64,000 nucleotides of DNA, taken from assembly GCF_037975245.1 (NCBI RefSeq), contig NC_092565.1, positions 1,868,499-1,932,498 of the forward strand, in the 5' to 3' direction. Source of the DNA: Apostichopus japonicus. Its lineage: Eukaryota; Echinodermata; Holothuroidea; Aspidochirotida; Stichopodidae. The translations under genes were made by a program, and so were the position numbers. Positions 1-11,077 of this stretch are shown here, piece after piece (the stretch's first letter is position 1; each line of letters starts with the position of its first letter). The notes beneath the pieces are model-generated. The model was not told where the DNA came from and searched no databases. It was given only the letters and a program-made list of their open reading frames with translations.

Positions 1-1575
1 ATAAACAGCCTCAACCAATGTCTTTCGTCATACACTGCAGTCATTAGGCTGCAATTATTGTTCGAGAGGTTTCTGCAATACTTTTCATAGTGATGTAGTA
101 TAAACAGCCTCAACCAATGTCTCTCACCATACATTGCAATCAGTAGGCTGCAATCATTGTTCGAGAAGTTTCTGCAATACATTTAATAGTTATGTAAGTA
201 TAAACTCACTCAACTAATGTCTCTCACCAGACACTGCTATTAGTCAGCTGCAATCATTCTTCGAAAAGTTTCTGCAATACATTTCATAGTTATGTAAGTA
301 TAAACTCACTCAACTAATGTCTCTCACCATACACTGCAGTTAGTCAGCTGCAGTCATGTTCGAGAAGTTTCTGCAATACATTTAATAGTTTTGTAGTATA
401 AATTCCCTTAACAAAATGTCTATCACCAGATACTGCTATTAGTCAGCTGCAATCATTGTTCGAGAAGTTTCTGCAATACATTTCATAGTGTTGTAGTATA
501 AACAACCTCAACTAATGTCTCTCACCCTATAGTGCAGTGATCAGGCTGCAAACGTTGTTCGAGAAGTTTCTGCAATACATTTCATAGTTATTTAGAATAA
601 ACTCCCTCAACCAATGTCTCTCACCATACGCTGCAAGTCAGTAGGCTGCAATCATTGTTCGAGAGGTTTCTTCAATACATTTCATAGTTATGTAAGTATA
701 AACTCACTCAACTAATGTCTCTCACCATACACTGCAGTTAGTCAGCTGCAGTCATTGTTCGAGAAGTTTCTGCAATACATTTAATAGTTTTGTAGTATAA
801 ATTCCCTTAACAAAATGTCTATCACTATACACTGCTGTTAGTCAGCTGCAATCATTCTTCGAGAAGTTTCTGCAATACATTTCATAGTGTTGTAAGTATA
901 AACTCACTTAACAAATGTCTCTCACCATACTCTGCAGTCATTAGGCTGCAATCGTTGTTCGAGAAGTTCCTGCAATACATTTCATAGTTATGTAGAATAA
1001 ACTCCCTCAACCAATGTCTCTCACCATACACTGCAGTCATTAGGGTGCAATCATTGTTCGAGAGGTTTATGCAATACATTTCATAGTGATGTAGTATAAA
1101 CAGCCTCGACCAATGTCTCTCACCATACATTGCAATCAGTAGGCTGCAATCATTGTTCGAGAAGTTTCTGCAATACATTTAATAGTTATGTAAGTATAAA
1201 CTCACTCAACTAATGTCTCTCACCATACACTGCAGTTAGTCAGCTGCAGTCATTGTTCGAGAAGTTTCTGCAATACATTTAATAGTTTTGTAGTATAAAT
1301 TCCCTTAACAAAATGTCTATCACCATACACTGCTGTCAGTAAGCTGTAATCATTGTTCGAGAAGTTTTTGCAATACATTTCATAGTTTTGTAGAAAAAAC
1401 TCCTTCAACCAATGTCTCTCACCATACACTGCAGTCATTAGGCTGCAATCATTGTTCGAGAGGTTTCTGCAATACTTTTCATAGTGATGTAGTATAAACA
1501 GCCTCAACCAATGTCTCTCACCATACATTGCAATCAGTAGGCTGCAATCATTGTTCGAGAAGTTTCTGCAATACA
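1..1575 (-). repeat. 99-bp satellite array, orientation A
   Basis: Tandem monomers of about 99 bp with recurrent words such as CAATCATTGTTCGAGAAG, CTGCAATACATTTCATAG and AATGTCTCTCACCATACA. The minus strand keeps a mostly stop-free frame because 99 is divisible by 3, but indels of 1-2 bp and 20-40 bp partial monomers break it repeatedly. I treat it as satellite, not coding sequence. Confidence 0.97.
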
Positions 1576-4500
1576 TACAACACCTATGAAATGTATTGCA
1601 AAACCTCTCGAATAATGATTGCAGCCTACTTACTGCAATGTATGGTGTGAGACATTTGTTGAGTGAGTTTATGCTACATAACTATGAAATGTATTGCAAA
1701 GCCTCTCGAACAATGATTGTAGCCTAAAGACTGCAGTGTATGGTGAGAGACATTGGTTGAGGGAGTTTATGCTACATAACTATGAAATGTATTGCAAAAA
1801 CATCTCGAACAATGATTGCAGCCTACTTACTGCAATGTATGGTGAGAGACATGTTGAGGGAGTTAATTCTACATAACTAATGAAATGTATTGCAAAAGCT
1901 TTTCAAACAACGATTGCAGCCTACTGACTGCAATGTATAGTGAGAGACAAATGGTTGAGAGAGATTTTGATACAACACCTATGAAATGTTTGACGGAGTT
2001 TATTCTACATAACTATGAAATGCATTGCAAAAACTTCTCGAACAATGATTGCAGCCTACTAAGTTAATTCTACAAAAACTATGAAATGTATTGCAGAAGA
2101 TTTTCGAACAACGATTGCAGCCCGATGACTAATGTATAGTGAGAGACAATGGTTGAGAGAGATTATGCTACAACACCTATGAAATGTATTGCAAAACCTC
2201 TCGAACAATGATTTCAGCCTACTGACTGCAGTGTATGGTGAGAGACATTGGTTGAGGGAGTTTATGCTACAACACTATGGAATGTATTGCAAAACCTCTC
2301 GAACAATGATTGCAGCCTACTTACTGCAATGTATGGTGAGAGACAATGGTTGAGAGAGATTATGCTACAACACCTATGAAATGTATTGCAAAACCTCTCG
2401 AACAATGATTTCAGCCTACTGACTGCAGTGTATGGTGAGAGACATTGGTTGAGGGAGTTTATGCTACAACACTATGGAATGTATTGCAAAACCTCTCGAA
2501 CAATGATTGCAGCCTACTTACTGCAATGTATGGTGTGAGACATTTGTTGAGTGAGTTTATGCTACAACACTATGAAATGTATTGCAAAAACATCTCGAAC
2601 AATGATTGCAGCCTAGTGACTGCAGTGTACGGCGAGAGACATTGTTTGAGGTTGTTTATTCTACATAACTATGGAATGTATTGCAGAAACCTCGCGTACA
2701 ATGAATGCAGATTACTAACTGCAATGGATGGTGAGAGACATGTTGAGGGAGTTAATTCTACATAACTAATGAAATGTATTGCAGAAGCTTTTCAAACAAC
2801 GATTGCAGCCTACTGACTGCAATGTATAGTGAGAGACAAATGGTTGAGAGAGATTTTGATACAACACCTATGAAATGTTTGACGGAGTTTATTCTACATA
2901 ACTATGAAATGTATTGCAAAAACTTCTCGAACAATGATTGCAGCCTACTGAGTTAATTCTACAAAAACTATGAAATGTATTGCAGAAGATTTTCGAACAA
3001 CGATTGCAGCCCGATGACTAATGTATAGTGAGAGACAATGGTTGAGAGAGATTATGCTACAACACCTATGAAATGTATTGCAAAACCTCTCGAACAATGA
3101 TTTCAGCCTACTGACTGCAGTGTATGGTGAGAGACATTGGTTGAGGGAGTTTATGCTACAACACCTATGAAATGTATTGCAAAACCTCTCGAACAATGAT
3201 TTCAGCCTACTGACTGCAGTGTATGGTGAGAGACATTGGTTGAGGGAGTTTATGCTACAACACTATGAAATGTATTGCAAAACCTCTCGAACAATGGTTA
3301 CAGCCTACTGACTGCAGTGTATGGTGAGAGACATTGGTTTGAGGTTGTTAATGCTACATAACTATGAAATGTATTGCAAAGCCTCTCGAACAATGATTGT
3401 AGCCTAAAGACTGCAGTGTATGGTGAGAGACATTGGTTGAGGGAGTTTATGCTACATACCTATGAAATGTATTGCAAAAACATCTCGAACAATGATTGCA
3501 GCCTAGTGACTGCAGTGTACGGCGAGAGACATTGTTTGAGGTTGTTTATACTACATAACTATGAAATGTATTGCAGAAACTTCTCGCGCATGACTGCAGC
3601 TTACTAACTGCAATGGATGGTGAGAGACATGTTGAGGGAGTTAATTCTACATAACTATGAAATGTATTGCAGAAACTTCTCGAACAGTGATTGCAGCCTA
3701 CTTACTGCAATGTAGGGTGAGAGGCATTTGTTGAGTGAGTTTATGCTTACAACACCATGAAATGTATCGCAAAAACATCTTCGAACAATGATTGCAGCCT
3801 ACTGACTGAAGGGTAGGGTGAGAGACAACGGTTGAGGGAGTTTATTCTACATTACTATGAAATGTATTGCAAAAACTTCTCGAACAGTGATTGCAGCCTA
3901 CTGACTGCGATGTATGGTGAGAGACATAAGTTGAGAGAGTTTATTCTACATAACTATGAAATGAATTGCAGAAACCTCTCGAACAATGATTGCAGCTTAC
4001 TTACTGCAATGTGAGAGACATTGGTTGAGGTTGTTTATGCTACAACACTATCAAATGATGCGCAGAAACTTCTCGAACATCACTGCAGCTTACTAACTGC
4101 AATGCATGGTGAGAAACATTGGTTGAGGGAGTTTATGCTACAACACCATGAAATGTATTGCAAAAACATCTCGAACAATGATTGCAGCCTACTGACTGAA
4201 GGGTATGGTGAGAGACATTGGTCTAGGTTGTTTAAACTACATAACTATGAAATGTATTGCGGAAACTTCTCCAACAACGATTTCAGCTTATTTACTGCAA
4301 TGTATGGTGAGAGACAATGGTTGAGGTAGGTTATGCTACAACAACTATGAAATGTGTTGCAAAAACATCTCGAACAATGATTGCAGCTAACTTACTGCAA
4401 TGTAGGTTGAGAGACATTGGTTGAGGTTGTTCATATGATAGATGTATGAAATGTATTACAGAAACTTCTCTAACAAGGACTGTAGATTACTAACTGCAAG

Positions 4501-4655
4501 TGTAAGGTGTGAGAAATAAGGTGGAGTTTATTCTACATAAGAATGAAATGTATTGCAGAAACTGCTCGAACAATGATTGCAGCTATGAAATATTGCTGCA
4601 GAAACTTCTTGAACAATGATTGCGGCTTACGAACTACAATGAATGGTGGCTGCAA
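1576..4655 (+). repeat. 99-bp satellite array, reversed orientation B
   Basis: The same monomer family as 1-1575 but reverse-complemented: words such as ATGAAATGTATTGCAAAA and CTCGAACAATGATTGCAG now read on the plus strand. The flip occurs just after TGCAATACAT at 1566-1575, followed by a short linker and then ATGAAATGTATTGCA. The array decays toward its right end (4440-4655), where monomers are shortened and diverged before the core begins. Confidence 0.95.
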
Positions 4656-6635
4656 TGGGTTTTTTTCACAGAACAGAAAAAGGAAACTTTTTTGAAGATG
4701 GATCTTTGTAATCTGGTCATTTGATTTGCCATTTGCATGCAAAATACGCTCTATTCCAGTCTATGAAATAGAACCATAGGTCATACTTTTTGGGTAGGAC
4801 TTTTTTCAATGATTTGTGCTTCATTACAATAACAGAACAGAGAGCTTATAAGTGTTATTTTCACCATTTTATTTCTTTAAATGTTATGATAAACATCCTT
4901 ACATTTTCTGCAACATTTTCAAAAGGTTGTTCTTTACATCGAAATAACAATATATCAAAACGCTTTAAAGTTTTGGTCCTGTGTTTCTTAACGTCATTTG
5001 TCATGTTTATTTGTTTTTTGTTGTCTCGTCTGCAACATGTTGTGCTGACATCGTTATACCAATCGCTGAAATTGTTATCCTGCTATTTTAGCGAATCAAC
5101 ATTGAACGTTTTAATAAAACAATTATAGCGTTATCATTTCCTGAAATTTGAAGAACTTTTTGTGTTTGTTCATAACCGAGTTCGTGGTCAAACGTTTATT
5201 CATATCTGTTATTATACCAATTATACTATACAAAATACTTATCTGGTCATTCCCATACCATATGAATTCGAGCACCAATGCCAAATATTAAACGTTATTG
5301 TCATTGAGCACAATCCATTAGAGTAGGAAATGGTCTCTATATGTTGTTAATGTAATATGCGAATGACGAAATTATATCATAACGGTTAGTCGGTCGAAAA
5401 AAGTTTATAGTATGGCCAAGAGTGCCATGTGCAATTAAGACCGAACTGCCTGTTTACCGGCTTGGATAGGGCTCCAAACCTGTGAGAAGCACAGTTTTGA
5501 GAAGGGGCGTCTCCTTTCGCTTGACAACCATGAAAGGCACCGTTTCGCGGTGGGGTGACTCCTCCGTGAGTTTTTGATCGAAATAGCCTTTTCCACGAAA
5601 CGGATTGGGCTCCAAATTGGTGACACCCACCAATTCCTGGCGGGGTGCCTGATTATAATGAGGAGCACCCCAGTATATTTCCAACCGATCTTGAGACCAA
5701 TGGTGTGACCGTTTCTCGAATAATTGTCTCGTCTCGCCCAGAGGAGCGTTTTGGACCAAAATGACCTGTTCCCCGTCCCAGATTGTTCTCCGCCTTCAAT
5801 GGGGCTCGAATATGGTGGTACAAACAAATTCACGGAGGGGTTCTCGGACTAGATGTGGCTCGAAGCTGTTGGCATCAATTCCTGGAGGGGTGACTCGTTT
5901 CACGGAGAAGGGCAATCCTTGCGTTTTCAACTGAAACTGAATGTTCTTCGTCCCCAGATTTAACTTGAATCTTGTTGACAGGTACCGTTTCCCAGAGCGG
6001 CGACTCCCCTCACCGACAGATGCATAGGCATCGAAAGTCTTCACGGAGGAGTAAATGATCTCGCAATAAGCTCCGCAGTTTGGTCCCGAAACTGTTCGCA
6101 CCCACCGATTCACGAAGGAGTGTCTCCTCTTGCGATGGGAGCACCCAGGTGAATCACAAGGCGAAGTGCTTCCTTCGGCGAGACTGCACACCCCTCGGGG
6201 AAACGACCAGTTTCGAGATCCGTTTGGGAAAAAAGCTTCTTCCAAACAATTTTGATCCCATGATGAGGGGCGGGGTTCATTCCCTAATTGGGACGGGAGA
6301 AAGCTCCGTGAAACTGCATCATTCCACGTGTTTTGAGACACCGTTTTGATATTATTTCGTCGTTCGCATATGACATTTACAGCCAGTTCCTACTTTAAAG
6401 GAGTTGTGCCGTATGACAAAGACACAATAATAATGATTTCTCATTGTGGTGGCTGTCATTAAAGCCTATCACAAATTAACAAGTCTGAGAATTACCAGGT
6501 AAAAACAGCCAACGAACACTTAATGTTATTCATATTTCAGGTAATGAACCCTGGAAAGAAATTACCTCAATGGGACATTCAAACATTATTTGTGTTCATT
6601 CGTCGGAGAACAATTTGGAGAGTAAAGACCTCTAA
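4656..6635. other. Non-satellite core of macro-repeat, copy 1
   Basis: About 2 kb without 99-bp monomers. The left part (4656-5430) is AT-rich with no recognisable gene; the open frame at 4790-5128 has no features of a known protein. The middle (about 5440-6345) is GC-richer with degenerate short repeats. The right edge (about 6540-6633) matches part of the dispersed TTGGCCCC repeat found at 31.5-37 kb, including the words GTGTTCATT, CGTCGGAGAACAATTTGGAG and AGTAAAGACCTC. The whole core is present again at 14158-16137. Confidence 0.9.
5440..6345 (-). repeat. GC-rich degenerate minisatellite in core (copy 1)
   Basis: Imperfect short repeats built on motifs like TTCACGGAGGGGTGACTC and GGGCTCCAAA recur at irregular spacings, several near 50 bp or multiples of it (for example at about 5500, 5551, 5641, 5836, 5886, 5997 and 6115). 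On the minus strand one frame is open from 6341 down to 5454 except for a single TGA at 5796-5798. Its translation shows a recurring pattern of the type P-x(4-6)-V-x-x-T-x-[LF]-E-P. I recognise no protein family. It may be repeat-generated or the remnant of a repetitive coding exon. Confidence 0.6.
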
Positions 6636-7766
6636 AAATGTCTCTAATCATACATTGCAGTTAGTCAGCTGCAATCATTATTCGAGAAGTTTCTGCAACA
6701 CATTTCATATAGTGTTGTAGTATAAATCAACCTCAACTAATGTCTCTCACCCTACATTGCAGTCAGTAGGCTGCAATCATTGTTCGAGAAGTTCTTGCAA
6801 TACATTTAACAGGTGTTGTAGTGTAATCTTCATCAAACATTGTCTCTTACCATACATTGCGGTTAATAAGCTGCAATCGTTGTTCGAGAAGTTTCTGCAA
6901 TACATTTCATAGTCATGTAGCATAATCTCCCTCAACCATTGTCTCTCACCATACATTGCAGTCAGTAGGGCTGCGATCATTGTTCGAGAAGTTTTTGCAA
7001 TACATTTAACAGGTGTTGTAGCATAATCTTCCTCAAACATTGTCTCTTACCATACATTGCGGTTAATAAGCTGCAATCATTGTTCGAGAAGTTTCTGCAA
7101 TACATTACATAGTGATGTAGTATAAACAACCTCAACCAATGTCTCTCACCAAAGACTGAAGTCAGTAAGCTGCTATTATACATTTCATAGTTTTGTAGTA
7201 TAAACAGCCTCAACCACAGTCTCTCACCATACATTGCAGTTAGTAAGCTGCTATACATTTCATGGTTATGTAGAATCAACTCACTCAACAAATGTATCTC
7301 ATCATGCATTGCAGTCAGTAAGCTGCAATCATTGTTCGAGAGGTTTTTGCAATACATTTCATAGGTGTTGTAGCATTACTCACTCAACCATTGTATCTCA
7401 CCATACATTGCAGGTTAGTAAGCTGAAGTCATTGTTCGAGAAGTTTCTGCAGTACATTTCATAGTTATGTAGCAAAATCTCCCTCAACCATTGTCTGTCA
7501 CCAATACATTTCAGTCAGTAGGCTGCAAACATTGTTCGAGAAGTTTCTGCAATACATTTCATAGTAATGTAGTATAAACTACCTCAACCAATGTCTCTCA
7601 CAAAAGACTGAAGTCAGTAAGCTGCTATTATACATTTCATAGTTTTGTAGTATAAACAGCCTCAACCACAGTCTCTCACCATACATTGCAGTCAGTAGGC
7701 TGCAATCACTTCTCAAAAAGTTTCTGCAATACATTGAATAGTTATGTAGAATCAACTCACTCAACA

Positions 7767-9525
7767 AATGTCTCTCACCATACACTGCAGTTCGTCAGCT
7801 GCAATCATTATTCGAGAAGTTTGTGCAATACATTTCATATTTATGTAGAATAAACTCACTCAACAAATGTCTCTCATCATGCAATGCAGTCAGTAAGCTG
7901 CCAATCATTGTTCGAGAAGTTTCTGCAATACATAGTTATGTAGTATAAACTCCCTGAACCAATGTCTCTCACCACAAAGACTGAAGTCAGTAGGCTGCAG
8001 TCATTGTTCGAGAAGTTCCTGAAATACATTTCATAGTTATTTAGAATAAACTCCCTCAACCAATGTCTCTCACCATACGCTGCATTCATTAGGCTACAAT
8101 CATTGTTCCAGAGGTTTCTGCAATACTTTTCAAAGTGATGTAGTATAAACAGCCTCAACCAATGTCTCTCACAATACATTGCAATCAGTAGGCTGCAATC
8201 ATTGTTCGAGAAGTTTCTGCAATACATTTCATAGTTATGTAAGCATAAACTCACTCAACAAATGTCTCTCACCATACACTGCAGTTAGTCAGCTGCAGTC
8301 ATTGTTCGAGAAGTTTCTGCAATACATTTCATGGTTCAGGGAGTTTATACTACATAACCATACATTGCAGTCAGTAAGCTGTAATCATTGTTCGAGAAGT
8401 TTTTGCAATACATTTCATAGTTTTGAAGAAAAAACTCCTTCAACCAATGTCTCTCACCATACACTGCAGTTCGTCAGCTGCAATCATTATTCGAGAAGTT
8501 TGTGCAATACATTTCATATTTATGTAGAATAAACTCACTCAACAAATGTCTCTCATCATGCAATGCAGTCAGTAAGCTGCCAATCATTGTTCGAGAAGTT
8601 TCTGCAATACATAGTTATGTAGTATAAACTCCCTGAACCAATGTCTCTCACCACAAAGACTGAAGTCAGTAGGCTGCAGTCATTGTTCGAGAAGTTCCTG
8701 AAATACATTTCATAGTTATTTAGAATAAACTCCCTCAACCAATGTCTCTCACCATACGCTGCATTCATTAGGCTACAATCATTGTTCCAGAGGTTTCTGC
8801 AATACTTTTCAAAGTGATGTAGTATAAACAGCCTCAACCAATGTCTCTCACAATACATTGCAATCAGTAGGCTGCAATCATTGTTCGAGAAGTTTCTGCA
8901 ATACATTTCATAGTTATGTAAGCATAAACTCACTCAACAAATGTCTCTCACCATACACTGCAGTTAGTCAGCTGCAGTCATTGTTCGAGAAGTTTCTGCA
9001 ATACATTTCATGGTTCAGGGAGTTTATACTACATAACCATACATTGCAGTCAGTAAGCTGTAATCATTGTTCGAGAAGTTTTTGCAATACATTTCATAGT
9101 TTTGAAGAAAAAACTCCTTCAACCAATGTCTCTCACCATACACTGCAGTTCGTCAGCTGCAATCATTATTCGAGAAGTTTGTGCAATACATTTCATAGTG
9201 ATGTAGAATAAACTCACTCAACAAATGTCTCTCATCATGCAATGCAGTCAGTAAGCTGCCAATCATTGTTCGAGAAGTTTCTGCAATACATAGTTATGTA
9301 GTATAAACTCCCTGAACCAATGTCTCTCACCACAAAGACTGAAGTCAGTAGACTGCAAACATTGTTCGAGAAGTTCCTGAAATACATTTCATAGTTATTT
9401 AGAATAAATTCCCTCAACCAATGTCTCTCACCATACGCTGCATTCATTAGGCTACAATCATTGTTCCAGAGGTTTCTGCAATACTTTTCATAGTGATGTA
9501 GTATAAACAGCCTCAACCAATGTCT
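7767..9525. repeat. 679-bp higher-order repeat, about 2.6 copies
   Basis: Sequence at 7788 recurs at 8467 and 9146, an exact 679-bp spacing corresponding to about seven monomers. The third copy carries small differences (for example ATTTCATAGTGATG instead of ATTTCATATTTATG) and ends when it joins the motif that begins the macro-unit. The same block is present in macro-unit copy 2 at about 17269-19027. Confidence 0.93.
8331..8361. repeat. Micro-inverted monomer segment (type example)
   Basis: The 31 bp starting ATGGTTCAGGGAG and ending ACATAACCAT are the reverse complement of the corresponding segment in ordinary monomers (from about GTTATGTAGTATAAACTC to CTGAACCAAT). Just after it, the usual GTCTCTCACC is missing. 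The same variant starts at 9010, 17833, 18512, 20982, 21366, 22321, 24099, 27468 and 29127. Confidence 0.88.
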
Positions 9526-11077
9526 TTCGTCATACACTGCAGTCATTAGGCTGCAATTATTGTTCGAGAGGTTTCTGCAATACTTTTCATAGTGATGTAG
9601 TATAAACAGCCTCAACCAATGTCTCTCACCATACATTGCAATCAGTAGGCTGCAATCATTGTTCGAGAAGTTTCTGCAATACATTTAATAGTTATGTAAG
9701 TATAAACTCACTCAACTAATGTCTCTCACCAGACACTGCTATTAGTCAGCTGCAATCATTCTTCGAAAAGTTTCTGCAATACATTTCATAGTTATGTAAG
9801 TATAAACTCACTCAACTAATGTCTCTCACCATACACTGCAGTTAGTCAGCTGCAGTCATGTTCGAGAAGTTTCTGCAATACATTTAATAGTTTTGTAGTA
9901 TAAATTCCCTTAACAAAATGTCTATCACCAGATACTGCTATTAGTCAGCTGCAATCATTGTTCGAGAAGTTTCTGCAATACATTTCATAGTGTTGTAGTA
10001 TAAACAACCTCAACTAATGTCTCTCACCCTATAGTGCAGTGATCAGGCTGCAAACGTTGTTCGAGAAGTTTCTGCAATACATTTCATAGTTATTTAGAAT
10101 AAACTCCCTCAACCAATGTCTCTCACCATACGCTGCAAGTCAGTAGGCTGCAATCATTGTTCGAGAGGTTTCTTCAATACATTTCATAGTTATGTAAGTA
10201 TAAACTCACTCAACTAATGTCTCTCACCATACACTGCAGTTAGTCAGCTGCAGTCATTGTTCGAGAAGTTTCTGCAATACATTTAATAGTTTTGTAGTAT
10301 AAATTCCCTTAACAAAATGTCTATCACTATACACTGCTGTTAGTCAGCTGCAATCATTCTTCGAGAAGTTTCTGCAATACATTTCATAGTGTTGTAAGTA
10401 TAAACTCACTTAACAAATGTCTCTCACCATACTCTGCAGTCATTAGGCTGCAATCGTTGTTCGAGAAGTTCCTGCAATACATTTCATAGTTATGTAGAAT
10501 AAACTCCCTCAACCAATGTCTCTCACCATACACTGCAGTCATTAGGGTGCAATCATTGTTCGAGAGGTTTATGCAATACATTTCATAGTGATGTAGTATA
10601 AACAGCCTCGACCAATGTCTCTCACCATACATTGCAATCAGTAGGCTGCAATCATTGTTCGAGAAGTTTCTGCAATACATTTAATAGTTATGTAAGTATA
10701 AACTCACTCAACTAATGTCTCTCACCATACACTGCAGTTAGTCAGCTGCAGTCATTGTTCGAGAAGTTTCTGCAATACATTTAATAGTTTTGTAGTATAA
10801 ATTCCCTTAACAAAATGTCTATCACCATACACTGCTGTCAGTAAGCTGTAATCATTGTTCGAGAAGTTTTTGCAATACATTTCATAGTTTTGTAGAAAAA
10901 ACTCCTTCAACCAATGTCTCTCACCATACACTGCAGTCATTAGGCTGCAATCATTGTTCGAGAGGTTTCTGCAATACTTTTCATAGTGATGTAGTATAAA
11001 CAGCCTCAACCAATGTCTCTCACCATACATTGCAATCAGTAGGCTGCAATCATTGTTCGAGAAGTTTCTGCAATACA

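Larger units (their letters stand above)
1..9502. repeat. 9,502-bp macro-repeat unit, copy 1
   Basis: Position 1 onward recurs at 9503 and 19005, giving a period of 9,502 bp. Order within the unit: satellite array in orientation A (1-1575), the same satellite reversed (1576 to about 4655), a non-satellite core (about 4656-6635), then orientation A again (about 6636-9502). Copy 1 and copy 2 look almost identical; the clear difference I found is C at 2023 against T at 11525. The first base of the window falls inside the array, so the true unit boundary is arbitrary. Confidence 0.97.
6636..11077 (-). repeat. 99-bp satellite array, orientation A (spans unit junction)
   Basis: It starts right after the core, at the phrase AATGTCTCTAATCATACATT, and runs through the copy 1/copy 2 boundary to the orientation flip near 11078. 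It contains the 679-bp higher-order repeat and two of the micro-inverted monomers (8331 and 9010). Confidence 0.95.

Noticed and set aside
4790-5128. 112-codon frame in the core (also at 14292-14630)
   Set aside because: AT-rich, with no domain, signal or splice context; it is duplicated only because the whole unit is.
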